Below are positions 33,183 to 43,700 of a DNA stretch of 51,927 bases, piece after piece. The DNA is taken from assembly GCA_001769385.1 (NCBI GenBank), contig MEPB01000105.1:1-51927 (forward strand). Direction: 5' to 3'. The stretch is from Bacteroidetes bacterium RIFCSPLOWO2_12_FULL_35_15. GTDB lineage: Bacteria; Bacteroidota; Bacteroidia; 2-12-FULL-35-15. The notes beneath the pieces were generated by a model. It was given only the letters and a program-made list of their open reading frames with translations. It was not told where the DNA came from and ran no database searches. Both the position numbers and the translations under genes were made by a program. Positions within the stretch are counted from its first letter, which is position 1. Each line of letters begins with the position of its first letter.

Positions 33183-33884
33183 ATGCACAGTTACTATCTT
33201 TACCCTGTGTATAAAGTTCAAAAAATATTTTTAATACTGATTTTTTCGGGCGCTACGCTTTCTTCAAATGCACAACCGACAATTGATACATTAAAATATT
33301 GTCTGGAACAACGACCGCATTTATTTGCAAAGCTCGATACCCGAAACTCCTTTATTAGTAATAGCAGGGCAAAGATATTTGGAGTAAAAGCAGGGTTAAA
33401 ATACGGAAAACGTCTTTCCTTCGGGATAGGCTATAATCAACTATATCCACCTGCTAAAAATTTTGATACCCAGGTATATTATTGGAACCAGGATAACGTT
33501 GTTGAAAGTGTAACTGCAAATCTTAAATTATTTTATTTTTCCACTCATGTAGAATATGTTTTTTACCAAACAAAACATTGGGAATTGAGTATGCCTTTGC
33601 AGATTGGAATTGGCCAAACCTATTATCAATACGAGTTATATGGCGCTACAAAAAAAATTGAAAAGAATATTAATTTTATTTACGAACCAAGTGTTTCAAT
33701 TGAATATAAATATTTAAAGTGGATTGGAGTAGGAGCGGATGTTGGTTTTAGATTTATGGTTACAAAGGATAGAAAACTAAATCAGAATTTTAATTCCCCT
33801 ACTTATGCTTTTAAACTGTTGATCTACTACAACGAAATATTTAAATCACTTTTTCCGAAGAGTAAATATTCAAAGTGGATGTAG
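33183..33884 (+). CDS. Predicted outer-membrane beta-barrel protein
   Basis: About 233 residues. The hydrophobic stretch IFLILIFSGATLSSNAQ acts as a signal peptide after a rather long n-region. The mature part has amphipathic beta strands rich in Tyr and Gly (GLKYGKRLSFGIGYNQLYPP, LFYFSTHVEYVFYQ, WIGVGADVGFRFMV), as in small outer-membrane barrels. The longer frame from 33171 needs a TTG start, so the ATG at 33183 is preferred; a GTG at 33207 would give a more usual signal peptide. Function unknown. Confidence 0.7.
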   Translation: MHSYYLYPVYKVQKIFLILIFSGATLSSNAQPTIDTLKYCLEQRPHLFAKLDTRNSFISNSRAKIFGVKAGLKYGKRLSFGIGYNQLYPPAKNFDTQVYYWNQDNVVESVTANLKLFYFSTHVEYVFYQTKHWELSMPLQIGIGQTYYQYELYGATKKIEKNINFIYEPSVSIEYKYLKWIGVGADVGFRFMVTKDRKLNQNFNSPTYAFKLLIYYNEIFKSLFPKSKYSKWM

Positions 33885-33891
33885 TTTTAAA

Positions 33892-33985
33892 TTATACCAT
33901 TACCATATAACCTAGTCCAATTTAATCTGCCACGCTCGTTTCTCGACTGTGCTGAGCTATATTTCGGACAATAATATATTTAGAA
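33892..33985. repeat. Intergenic repeat related to the 5367-5530 element
   Basis: TTATACCATTA followed by CTAGTCCAATTTAA here parallels TTATACCATTTA and TTTAGTCCAA in the gmk-ACMSD spacer. A central CTCGACTGTGCTGAG is a degenerate palindrome, and GGACAATA follows. Non-coding. Confidence 0.4.
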
Positions 33986-34013
33986 TTGTGATTAATTGGA
34001 GTATTAACCTGGG

Positions 34014-34997
34014 TCAATAAAAACTATACTCAAATTTTACAATAATAATGGAAGTGTTTTTGAAATCACGGTTTACTTCTGATTTGAGAAGTGTATTGGC
34101 TTCGTTATACAAATAGTTGATCTCAAAGGTAGGTAGCCCATTCTTAAATTTCTTTTCAGTTAATAAAACGCCATTTTTATCATACTCAAAAGTAGATCTT
34201 GTTTTTATTTCAGAACTTTCGTTACTTGCAAATGTCTGCTCTTTTAACCTTCCGTTTTCATCGTATTGAAACCCATTTTCCTGCCGCATCCAGCTCACAA
34301 TAAATTCATAATTTTCGGATAATTTATTTCCTTTTTCATCATAATTGATTATTGCTTTTTTGTATTCCCGTCCTTCATCATTCAAACAACTTTTTTTAAT
34401 TTGAGTAGGCGTGAGTATAGTATATTCAAATGTTTCGGAAGATAGGATTTTTTGAACCCCTAATTTGAATTCGTTTTTATTTTCACTGATATTTGTTTCT
34501 CTGCAATGAAGTTCTTTTTTCAATTGTCCTTGTATGTTGTATTCAAAATAAAAAGCATCGAAGTAATCTCCTGTTCTTAAACGTTTGGCAATGATCCGAC
34601 TTTTTTCATCGTAAAAAATAGTTACAAAAATGGTATCATTGAGATAGTGAGTTTTTGTGAAGGTGGTGGCCTGACGAATAATGCGACCATGTTTTTTTAT
34701 TGCCGGAACATCCACTTCGGTTGTTTGTGTTTTGTTCAGGAGGGTATAATAATATCGTATTAGATTGCCATTTAGGTCAAACTCATATCCTTGTGTGGCA
34801 TCTTTATCAATTATAACAGAGCCATCTGGCTTATCGACTATATCAAGTACGATACTTTTTATTTTATTTTGTTTGATCAGTTCAGGATTAAAATTTATGG
34901 GCGCAACTGCAACATCAACAGGTTTTGTGATAATAAATTGAGCATTGCAATTAATGAATGCGATGAGTAATAGAGATATTAGAATTGCTTTTTTCAA
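34014..34997 (-). CDS. Secreted protein with YD-like repeats
   Basis: A 327-residue protein with a clear signal peptide (AILISLLLIAFINCNA). The second half contains repeated short beta motifs of the form YDxxGxL-xE (INYDEKGNKLSENYE, QYDENGRLKEQTF, EYDKNGVLLTEKK), related to the YD/RHS-type repeats of bacterial surface proteins. There is no RHS core domain and no T9SS tail, so it may stay in the periplasm or at the outer membrane. The start codon at 34997 is TTG; no in-frame ATG is available and the signal peptide begins right there. It is transcribed toward the same side as the yyaL-like gene, 48 bases away. Confidence 0.72.
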   Translation of the reverse strand: MKKAILISLLLIAFINCNAQFIITKPVDVAVAPINFNPELIKQNKIKSIVLDIVDKPDGSVIIDKDATQGYEFDLNGNLIRYYYTLLNKTQTTEVDVPAIKKHGRIIRQATTFTKTHYLNDTIFVTIFYDEKSRIIAKRLRTGDYFDAFYFEYNIQGQLKKELHCRETNISENKNEFKLGVQKILSSETFEYTILTPTQIKKSCLNDEGREYKKAIINYDEKGNKLSENYEFIVSWMRQENGFQYDENGRLKEQTFASNESSEIKTRSTFEYDKNGVLLTEKKFKNGLPTFEINYLYNEANTLLKSEVNRDFKNTSIIIVKFEYSFY

Positions 34998-35045
34998 TAC
35001 TTGTTTTTCCCATTCTGTTTACGGATGGAAATCTTTAATTTTTAT

Positions 35046-37097
35046 TTAATTCATTTTTTGTACGACATGTTCCACTTCAGTTGCAGGTTGCAAACAGGTT
35101 TTGTCAGTACAAACATAAATGAATGTTTGTCCTTCAACAGTTCTGTTTTTTAGCAATGGCAATGAACTTTCGTTTGCGCTTCCTGCAAATATCACATTTG
35201 GGAGGTAATGTTTATTAAAGGCTTTCCGTTTTTCATCAACAGATTTACCAACAATTGCAAGTTCATAAAAGGGATGGCTGAAATTTAACAGCAACATTGC
35301 CCAGTTGCTGTATCCAGCACCATAATTTGGAATTTCATTCAACACATTTGTCAGCATTTTTTTGCTCATGTCCCTGTGTTTTTCATTCTCAAAATGAAGC
35401 CCGAGTCTGAATAATGACTTAGCAATGCTTGAATTGGAAGCAGGAATTACATTATCAGTCAACTCCATTTTTCGTACAATAAGCGCAATGCTTTGATCGG
35501 AAGTAAAATAAAACATTCCACTGTTCTTGTCCATGAAATGCTGAATGCAATAGTTCATCAGGTCATCAGCTTTCAGTAAATACGTTTCATTGAAAGTAGC
35601 TTCATATAGGGCGATGAGTGCTTCGATGAAGAAACAGTAATCTTCCAGAAAGCCAATGTTTTCTTTCCCATTAGCTGGTGCAGATAAAACTAAATGAGAA
35701 ATTTTGTTTTGATCATGGATGGCATTTTCAAAAAGATAATTTATGTTTTTAAGTGCAACATCTAAAAAATGTTGTTCGTCAAATACAGTATATGCATCCA
35801 CGTATGCTTTTAACATCAATGCATTCCAGGAGGTAAGCACTTTGTTATCGAGGCCCGGACGAATACGTTTGTTGCGAATTTTTAATAATTCATATTTTAT
35901 TTCCGATATATTTTTTTGTAATTCAAGAATGCTGATGCTGTATTTTGCCGCAATTGTTTCATCACTTTCGTGACGTAATAAAATATAGTTGCCATGTTCC
36001 CACAAGCCTCGTTCATTGATGTTGAAATAATCAGCAAACAGATCAAATTTTTCTTTCAGAATGGATTGTAACTCTTCTTTTGTCCAGACATAAAATTTCC
36101 CTTCTTCACCTTCCGAATCAGCATCCAAAGCCGAATAGAAAGCGCCATCAACAGACATCATTTCACGTTCAATAAATGCTAATGTTTCAAAAACAATTTG
36201 TTTATACAAGGGGTTTTTTGTTGCCTGAAAGGCAAATGAATAAAGCGTTACCAATTGTGCATTGTCATACAACATTTTTTCAAAATGAGGAGCTTTCCAG
36301 TAAGGATCAGTAGAATAACGTGCAAAGCCTCCGCCAATCTGATCATAGATCCCACCATACGCCATTTTCTGAAGCGTAAGTTCTACCTGTTTTAAAACTT
36401 CCACCTGTTTTTCATTCGAAAGAGATTTTGAAAATGCATAGTGTAGCAGAAACTGGTAATTGTTGGGCAATGGGAATTTTGGGGAAATATTTGGTCCGCC
36501 TTCAATAGTATCAAATCGGATTTTCCAGTTAGCATATGTTTGATGTAGGGTATCAATATTGAATTCAATGCTGGCATCGTTTATTTTTACCAGTTCGGCA
36601 AGTTTAATTCCTTCGGTAAGTTGTTCGGCATAATCTAAAAAGCGTTGAGGTTGTTCAGTATATAAGTCGGAAATATTAAGAAGCACATCCATCCATTTTT
36701 GTTTCGGGAAATAAGTGCCGCCAAAAACAGGGCGACCATCGGGCAATGCAAAACAATTTAAAGGCCAGCCACCTTGTCCGTTCATTAGCTGAACTGCGGT
36801 CATGTACACCTGGTCAATATCCGGACGTTCCTCCCGATCCACTTTTATACAAATGAAATGATCGTTCATCAATTGAGCGACCTGCTCATCTTCAAAACTT
36901 TCGTGCTCCATTACATGGCACCAATGACAAGCAGAATACCCTATGCTAATTAAAATGGGCTTGTTTTCCTGCTTTGCTTTTGCCAGTGTTTCGTCATTCC
37001 AGGCAAACCAATTTACCGGATTATGCGCATGTTGTAATAAATACGGACTGCTTTCTTTGATGAGAGAATTTGTATATTTGAATTCAGTTATTTCCAT
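35046..37097 (-). CDS. yyaL: Thioredoxin-domain protein of the YyaL / DUF255 (SSP411-like) family
   Basis: A 683-residue cytoplasmic protein. The N-terminal thioredoxin-like domain contains [17 protein letters not shown] and [20 protein letters not shown], with the CxxC at ACHWCH, then [14 protein letters not shown] and [21 protein letters not shown]. The rest is an alpha/alpha-barrel-like region resembling sugar epimerases, with [17 protein letters not shown] and [12 protein letters not shown]. The family is found from bacteria to animals (spermatogenesis-associated protein 20), with an unproven catalytic role. Length is typical and the ATG fits the family N-terminus. Confidence 0.93.
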   Translation of the reverse strand: MEITEFKYTNSLIKESSPYLLQHAHNPVNWFAWNDETLAKAKQENKPILISIGYSACHWCHVMEHESFEDEQVAQLMNDHFICIKVDREERPDIDQVYMTAVQLMNGQGGWPLNCFALPDGRPVFGGTYFPKQKWMDVLLNISDLYTEQPQRFLDYAEQLTEGIKLAELVKINDASIEFNIDTLHQTYANWKIRFDTIEGGPNISPKFPLPNNYQFLLHYAFSKSLSNEKQVEVLKQVELTLQKMAYGGIYDQIGGGFARYSTDPYWKAPHFEKMLYDNAQLVTLYSFAFQATKNPLYKQIVFETLAFIEREMMSVDGAFYSALDADSEGEEGKFYVWTKEELQSILKEKFDLFADYFNINERGLWEHGNYILLRHESDETIAAKYSISILELQKNISEIKYELLKIRNKRIRPGLDNKVLTSWNALMLKAYVDAYTVFDEQHFLDVALKNINYLFENAIHDQNKISHLVLSAPANGKENIGFLEDYCFFIEALIALYEATFNETYLLKADDLMNYCIQHFMDKNSGMFYFTSDQSIALIVRKMELTDNVIPASNSSIAKSLFRLGLHFENEKHRDMSKKMLTNVLNEIPNYGAGYSNWAMLLLNFSHPFYELAIVGKSVDEKRKAFNKHYLPNVIFAGSANESSLPLLKNRTVEGQTFIYVCTDKTCLQPATEVEHVVQKMN

Positions 37098-37176
37098 TTG
37101 TTAAAAGTACGAAGGATAATTTTTATAAAATCAACGCTTTTAAAAGTGCCACAGATTCACAGATTTTATTTAGTAC

Positions 37177-37225
37177 AAAATTAATACCTAGTGCATCATT
37201 GCAAGGAACGAATCAAGATAATAGT
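37177..37225. repeat. Half-copy of the ATTGCGA...GAAGCAAT repeat family
   Basis: CATCATTGCAAGGAACGAATCAAG resembles one arm of the inner palindrome at 9092-9117 read on the other strand, without a matching second arm. Probably a degraded insertion. Confidence 0.4.
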
Positions 37226-37233
37226 TTTATTGA

Positions 37234-37839
37234 ATGAATCAAGATCTTAATGATATTCCTACAAATGGTTTTGTTCCTGAAGAAAACGATTTTTCTGCTG
37301 AATTCGGAAATGATTATTTTCAGGAAACGAAATTTCAACATTTTGTAAGAACAAAAGGCGTTTATGTCGCGATGGCATGTACGATGCTGGGTTTGTTTGC
37401 AGGTATCCCCATTCTTATCTGGTTTTCAAACTTTATCATCATAAATGTGGGAAGTATCTTTGTACTGATTTTTATTCTCGGTGCTATAGGATTACTGCAA
37501 TGGAAATATCTCAGAAACCATATTGATATGGAATACCGGCATTATGCAATGTTTGCTTTCACGGGTTTTGCCATGTTTATGATTAATATTATTTTGCTTT
37601 TAAATTATACCGTGAAGATAGCCGAGCATTCCGAAACGTATAAAATAGAATGGGTTTACAACGATAATAACAAATCAGAAATTTCAATTGCAGGGCTGGA
37701 TTATCGGATGGAGGCAAAAGTAAATAATTTTTTAAGCGATGGAAATAAAAAAATTCCCGAGCAGCCGAAAACCATTACTATTGTTTTTGATAAAGGATTG
37801 TTTGGTTTTGATATGATTGGAGATTGTATGTTTAATTAA
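37234..37839 (+). CDS. Membrane protein of unknown function
   Basis: A 201-residue protein with an acidic cytoplasmic N-terminus (about 40 residues) and three hydrophobic segments (about 48-68, 71-88 and 104-124). A polar C-terminal domain of about 75 residues includes KSEISIAGLDYRMEAK and TITIVFDKGLFGFD. No family is recognised. It is a single gene, convergent with the LEA-type lipoprotein gene 11 bases downstream. Confidence 0.7.
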   Translation: MNQDLNDIPTNGFVPEENDFSAEFGNDYFQETKFQHFVRTKGVYVAMACTMLGLFAGIPILIWFSNFIIINVGSIFVLIFILGAIGLLQWKYLRNHIDMEYRHYAMFAFTGFAMFMINIILLLNYTVKIAEHSETYKIEWVYNDNNKSEISIAGLDYRMEAKVNNFLSDGNKKIPEQPKTITIVFDKGLFGFDMIGDCMFN

Positions 37840-37850
37840 TGATTTTGCAA

Positions 37851-38315
37851 CTATTTTCCACTCAAAGGAACTCTCTGGCTCATATCTACCGGATAGCTTC
37901 GCTTCACAAATAATTTACCCACTTTTAAATTTCCTTTCAGTCCCACTTTTACATTTTTACTCATGGCAATTGAAAGTAATTTTGGCAGATCGGTAGCGCT
38001 TAAATTAGAGAAATCTGATTTTATTTTGAAGGCATAGCTTTGTTCCGAATTCCCTTTAATTTTCACATTGTTATCCAGGTGCGCTTTCCCTGCATTCATT
38101 CCGCTAAGCATTACATCCAGATCCGATTTATAAATTGTGAACGCAGCATTATTCGGATTTTTAATTTTAGCTACAATCACAGCTTCCACACCTTGCTGTG
38201 TAAGGCTGGTAATTTGTACATTTTCAATTCCACTAAAGGTTACATCCTGAAAATCGTTACAGGAAGAGAAAAATAAAATAAAAAAAGTTGAAAGAATGAA
38301 AATTTGTTTATTCAT
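37851..38315 (-). CDS. LEA type 2-like lipoprotein
   Basis: About 154 residues from the ATG at 38315. The signal peptide IFILSTFFILFFSSC has a lipobox Cys at position 18. The mature domain contains VTFSGIENVQITSLTQQGVE and AKIKNPNNAAFTIYKSDLDV, the pattern of the LEA14/WHy-like beta-sandwich (late embryogenesis abundant group 2) that occurs in bacterial lipoproteins. The longer frame from 38393 would require TTG and adds an unrelated basic stretch. Function unknown; stress or envelope related by family only. Confidence 0.8.
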   Translation of the reverse strand: MNKQIFILSTFFILFFSSCNDFQDVTFSGIENVQITSLTQQGVEAVIVAKIKNPNNAAFTIYKSDLDVMLSGMNAGKAHLDNNVKIKGNSEQSYAFKIKSDFSNLSATDLPKLLSIAMSKNVKVGLKGNLKVGKLFVKRSYPVDMSQRVPLSGK

Positions 38316-38412
38316 AAATGGAACACAGATGGCACAGATTAAACGGATTAAAACAGATTTTATTTTCACTTTACTAAATTTAGTTATCTTCAATAAAAAT
38401 TGATAATTTGGG

Positions 38413-38808
38413 TTATACTAATTTTAATTTCTTTTTATCATTCGTAAATATCTTTCTTTTAAACTGTGGTTTTTTACTAAAATTCAAAAGTAATCCAACT
38501 TCTATTTCTGTTGCTTTTAAATAATTTATCAATTGACATTCGTGCTCTTCTGCCAAACCCTCTGCTGCTTTCAATTCAAGGATTATACAATCATTTACGA
38601 TTAAGTCTGCAAAATATTCTCCAACAATTTCTTCATGGTAATATACTTTAATCTGCTTTTGTTTTTCGCAATATAAATCCATTTCGATTAACTCCAAAAA
38701 CAATGCATTTTGATAAACTTTTTCTAAAAATCCAAATCCAAGTTCATTGTACACTTTATAAAATGCCTTAATAATTTTGTCTGTAACATCTTCGTGAAGT
38801 AACTCCAT
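38413..38808 (-). CDS. GxxExxY-family protein
   Basis: A 131-residue protein of the small GxxExxY family, named after its motif, here GFLEKVY. It carries ADLIVNDCIILELKA, which matches the (D)-x-ExK core of PD-(D/E)XK nuclease-like folds. Members are abundant in Bacteroidota, often as lone genes between housekeeping genes; the role is not established. No signal peptide. The neighbouring spacers contain CTGTG- and CCGTGTTATCTG-rich low-complexity stretches. Confidence 0.88.
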   Translation of the reverse strand: MELLHEDVTDKIIKAFYKVYNELGFGFLEKVYQNALFLELIEMDLYCEKQKQIKVYYHEEIVGEYFADLIVNDCIILELKAAEGLAEEHECQLINYLKATEIEVGLLLNFSKKPQFKRKIFTNDKKKLKLV

Positions 38809-38860
38809 TTTAATTTTATTATTATCAGTGTTTATCTGTAAATTCCGTGTTATCTGTGTT

Positions 38861-40234
38861 CTATCTCTTCAACTCCGCAAAATTTTTATAAAAATATGGG
38901 ATGGTCTCAATTCCTTTTAGATAATTGAACACACCATAACTTTCGTTTGGCGAATGTATGGCATCTGAATCCAATCCAAAGCCCATTAATACAGAATCCA
39001 ATCCAAGTTCAGATTTAAACATGGCAACAATAGGAATACTTCCTCCGCTGCGAACAGGAACAGGCTTTTTACCGAATGTCGTTTCCATTGCCATACTTGC
39101 TGCTTTGTATGCAATAGATGTGCTTGGTGTAACCACAGGTTCTCCACCATGATGAGGTGTTACTTTTACTTTTACGGATTTTGGCGCAATGCTCTTGAAA
39201 TAATTTTTGAATAGTTCGGTTATTTTATCGCTGTTTTGATGCGGCACCAATCGCATCGAAATTTTCGCATAAGCTTTTGAGGCAATTACTGTTTTTGCTC
39301 CTTCGCCTGTATATCCTCCCCAAATACCATTTACATCCAATGTTGGACGGATAGAAGTACGTTCGTTTGTTGAATAGCTGTCTTCCCCGTGAATGTCAGA
39401 TAAGTCCAATGTTTTTTTGTATGTATCTAAATTGAATGGTGCTTTCGCCATTTCTGCGCGTTCTTCAGCACTTATGATTTCTACATCATCATAAAATCCC
39501 GGAATCGTAATGTGGTTCTTATCGTCTTTTAATTTTGCGATCATCTCACACAAAATATTGATCGGATTTGCCACCGCACCTCCATATAAACCCGAATGCA
39601 GATCACGATTTGGTCCTGTCACTTCTACTTCCACATAACTTAACCCACGTAATCCTACAGTGATTGAAGGAATGTCATTGGCAATAATTCCGGTATCAGA
39701 AATCACAATCACATCTGCTTTAAGTTTGGCTTTGTTTTCTTTTACAAAGATGGCCAGATTGGTTGATCCGACTTCTTCTTCACCTTCTATCATAAATTTC
39801 ACATTACAAGGCAAGGTGTTGGTTTGCATCATTAATTCAAATGCTTTCACGTGCATGTACATTTGTCCTTTATCGTCACAAGCACCACGTGCATAAATTT
39901 TTCCGTCTTTAATTACCGGTTCGAATGGTCCTGATGACCATAATTCAATCGGATCGGCAGGCTGAACATCATAATGACCATAAACTAAAACGGTAGGCAG
40001 TTTTACATCGATCATTTTTTCGCCATATACAATAGGATGGCCGGCGGTTTTGCATACTTCCACCTTTTCAGCTCCCGCAGCAATTAATTTTTCTTTAATC
40101 GCTTCTGCAGTTTTTTGAACGTCAGCAGTATATTTTTGATCGGCACTAACCGATGGAATACGCAATAAATCAAAAAGTTCATTTAGGAAACGCTCCTTGT
40201 GAGTTTCGATGTAGTTGTTGATGATTGTTTTCAT
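38861..40234 (-). CDS. M20-family metallopeptidase / dipeptidase
   Basis: About 457 residues from the ATG at 40234 (MKTIINNYIETH). Zinc-binding motifs of M20 peptidases are visible: VYGHYDVQPAD (first His and the Asp), RGACDDKGQMYM (bridging Asp), MIEGEEEVGS (catalytic Glu and metal Glu) and, near the C-terminus, DAIHSPNESY. This resembles carnosine-type dipeptidases (CNDP-like). It is probably cytoplasmic, since no signal peptide follows the chosen start; the longer frame from 40306 would need TTG. Single gene, with a long gene-free stretch upstream. Confidence 0.92.
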   Translation of the reverse strand: MKTIINNYIETHKERFLNELFDLLRIPSVSADQKYTADVQKTAEAIKEKLIAAGAEKVEVCKTAGHPIVYGEKMIDVKLPTVLVYGHYDVQPADPIELWSSGPFEPVIKDGKIYARGACDDKGQMYMHVKAFELMMQTNTLPCNVKFMIEGEEEVGSTNLAIFVKENKAKLKADVIVISDTGIIANDIPSITVGLRGLSYVEVEVTGPNRDLHSGLYGGAVANPINILCEMIAKLKDDKNHITIPGFYDDVEIISAEERAEMAKAPFNLDTYKKTLDLSDIHGEDSYSTNERTSIRPTLDVNGIWGGYTGEGAKTVIASKAYAKISMRLVPHQNSDKITELFKNYFKSIAPKSVKVKVTPHHGGEPVVTPSTSIAYKAASMAMETTFGKKPVPVRSGGSIPIVAMFKSELGLDSVLMGFGLDSDAIHSPNESYGVFNYLKGIETIPYFYKNFAELKR

Positions 40235-40778
40235 GAGATATGTTTTTTTGCTAAAAATTAAAATTTTAGGAGAAATTCCAATAGTTAAAGAATCACAAAT
40301 TTGCAATAATTATTGATAAGCCAACGTGTTTTTAGAAAAAGAAAAGCAAGAAAAATTAGTAAATGAAATTCAATTATTTAGAGAAGCCGAGATTTAAAAA
40401 ATGCGGTTTTCGCATTGAATTTGCAAATAAATGGTCTGTTTTGGGAAAAAACATGAAAAAAGCGTAACTTTTTGCACTGTATTGTTATCGAGTTGTGTTG
40501 TTAGGTTAAAGATCAAATTTAAAGGTCAATTAATAGACAGGAGCGATAAATGTTAATATATTTGCTTGTAAATCAGCATTTTAAAATAAAGTTTGCTATG
40601 CAAATATTTAATCGGGACTGAGAAATTATTCGAAATCTCAGATATTAATTATGCTTGTGACGGATTTTATAAAGGGCAAAATTACCTGAAGAAATTTATG
40701 TGTGTAAATTTGAGTTAACAGGTTTTCATTTCGAAGAAAAGTATTATATTGGCCACGTTAATTTAATAAAATAAACAA
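40235..40778. other. Gene-free spacer before the large adhesin
   Basis: About 540 AT-rich bases. It holds no ORF of convincing length, and the only small frames (for example 23 codons from a GTG near 40327) resemble nothing I know. There is no strong hairpin. It should contain the promoters of the divergent peptidase and adhesin genes, but no full TAnnTTTG box was clearly placed. Confidence 0.5.
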
Positions 40779-43700
40779 ATGAGTGTTTCCTTTAAAAGTA
40801 AAATAGCAATTCTAATTTGTTCCATATTGTGTTTTGGAACACTTGTTTCAAAAGCTCAGTTAACAGTTAGTACTGCATTGACTCCAGCACAGTTAGTACA
40901 AAATGTATTATTAGGAGCAGGTGTAACCGCTTCCAATATAACTTATAATGGTGTTGCGGTAGCTGCCGGGTCTTTTAATGGTGCTACGTCAAATATTGGA
41001 TTCGCCTCAGGTGTTATATTAGCAACAGGTGATGTAAATGTTGCTGTCGGGCCCAACAATAGCGGGAGTTTAAGTAATGGTGGTGCAGGGACATCTTCTA
41101 CAGACCCTGAATTAATGAGCATTGCAACAAACACTTTGTACGATGCTGCCATACTCGAATTCGATTTTATACCGGTTTCTGATACCGTCAAATTTAGATA
41201 TGTTTTTGGTTCTGAAGAATATCCTGAATATGTATGTTCTGATTATAATGATGTTTTTGGTTTCTTTATTTCTGGCCCTAACCCTGCAGGTGGAACATAT
41301 ACAAATAATAATATTGCAATTATTCCAGGTTCAAGTCCTTCATTAGCTGTTGCGATAAACTCGGTTAATCCCGGTGTAGCAGGTTCGAGTAGTGGCGGGG
41401 GCTCCTGTACGAGCTTAGCATATTCCTCATTTTATTTTGATAATGAAACACCTCCCGGAGCATCTGTACAGTATGATGGATTTACTGTCCCATTAACCGC
41501 CATTGCAGCTGTAAATTGCGGGCAGACCTATCACATTAAAATTGCGATTGCTGATGTTGGTGATGGAGTTTATGACTCCGGAGTTTTTTTAGAAGCAGGA
41601 AGTTTTTCAAGTGTAGGTGTTACCATTGTTCCGGAAATTAGTTATGGAGGATCAAACGACTCAACACTTTATGAAGGTTGTGGAACCGCTTGCATCTATT
41701 TTATTCGTACATCCAATTTAACTCAGGCAGATACAATAAATGTAACCATTGGTGGTTCAGCTGTTAATGGTGTTGATTACAATACAGGTACATTAGGAGC
41801 ACCTGTTCCAAGCCAATTAGTTTTTCCGGCCGGTCAGGATTCTATTTCATATTGTATTAATGCGGTTTCTGATGGTATTACAGAAGGCCTGGATACAATC
41901 ACACTTTCAATTGTTCAAACAGGGCTATGCTCTAGTTTGACCACCAGTGCAACTATTTATTTGAATGAATATTCACAAATGGTGCTGACAACAAGTGATA
42001 CCACATTATGTAACTCTACCGGACCTTTGACATTATTAGCAAATGTTTCGGGTGGTGTGGAGCCTTATTCGTATTACTGGACTAATGGTGCTGATTCAGT
42101 TGCAAATCCAACAGTAAATCCAACCACTGATATTACCTATGTTGTTACAGTTGATGATGCGTGTACGGGATCACCGGACCCAACTCCTTCTGTTACGGAT
42201 AGCAGCAGGGTTACAATTATTTCCTTTCCTGAAATTACCAGTGTTATTAATTCTGGTGCGATTAATAACTCCACTCTTTATGAAGGTTGTGGTCAGGCAT
42301 GCTTTTATTTTGTCCGTACAATAAATATTGCAGTAGCTGATACCTTCACATTAAATGTTGCAGGAACAGCATCAAACGGAGTAGATTATACAACTGCTTT
42401 ACCTTCTCAATTATTTTTTGCTGCCGGACAAGATTCGTTGACGTATTGTGTTTCCATTACAAACGATTCTTTGGGAGAAACAAATGAAACAATAGCTTTG
42501 TCAATTAATGTAGCCGGTGCATGTATTTTGCAAAGCAATGATACGCTTACAATTGTTGATCTATTACCTTTATCACTTTCGGTAAGTACTGATACCACCT
42601 TATGTAATGTTCTTCCGGGCCCTTTAACATTATTAGCAAATGTTTCTGGCGGAGTTCCGCCTTATACTTACGCCTGGACAAATGGAGCGGGTTCCGTTGC
42701 TAATCCTACGGTAACCCCAACATTCAATACTACCTATATTGTTTCTGTTACTGATGCATGCACAGGTACGCCTGATCCAACTCCTTTAGTTACGGATAGC
42801 ACAAAGGTTATAATTATTTCTATTCCTTCTATAACCAGCGATATTAACTCAGGTGCGATTAGTGCTTCTTCCTTTTATGAAGGTTGCGGTCAGGCATGTT
42901 TCTATTTTGTAAGAACAATAAATATAGCTGTGGCAGATACCTTCACGTTAAATGTTGGTGGGACAGCAACAAATGGAATAGATTATTCTGCTGCTTTACC
43001 AGCTCAATTATTTTTTGCTGCCGGACAAGATTCATTGACATATTGTGTTTCCACCACAGCAGATGCTTTGGGAGAAACAAATGAAACAATTGCCCTATCA
43101 ATTAATGTAACCGGTGTATGTAATTTGTCCACCAATGATACTCTTACTATTGTTGACCCTTTGCCTTTAATCCTTTCTGTAAGTAATGATACCACCTTAT
43201 GTAATGTTCTTCCGGGCCCTTTAACATTATTGGCAAATGTATCTGGCGGAGTTCCGCCTTATACTTATGCCTGGACAAATGGAGCGGGTTCCGTTGCTAA
43301 TCCTACGGTAACCCCAACATTCAATACTACCTATATTATTACTGTTACAGATGCATGTACCGGTTCGCCTGATCCAACTCCTTCAGTTACGGATAGCACA
43401 AAGGTTATAATTATTTCTATCCCTTCAATAACCAGCGTTATTAACTCAGGTGCGGTTAGTCCTTCTTCCTTTTATGAAGGTTGCGGTCAGGCATGTTTCT
43501 ATTTTGTCAGAACAATAAATATACCTGCTGCAGAAACCTTCACATTGAACGTTGCGGGGACAGCAACAAATGGTGTAGATTATACTACATTGCCTACTCA
43601 ATTATCTTTTGCTGCCGGACAGGATTCACTGATGTATTGTGTTTTCACTACAGCTGATGCTTTGGTAGAAACAAGTGAAACAATTGATTTATCTATTAAC

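Noticed and set aside
40321-40700. Short frames in the spacer before the adhesin as gene remnants
   Set aside because: Frames of 12-23 codons with no similarity that I recognise; not enough to call a pseudogene.
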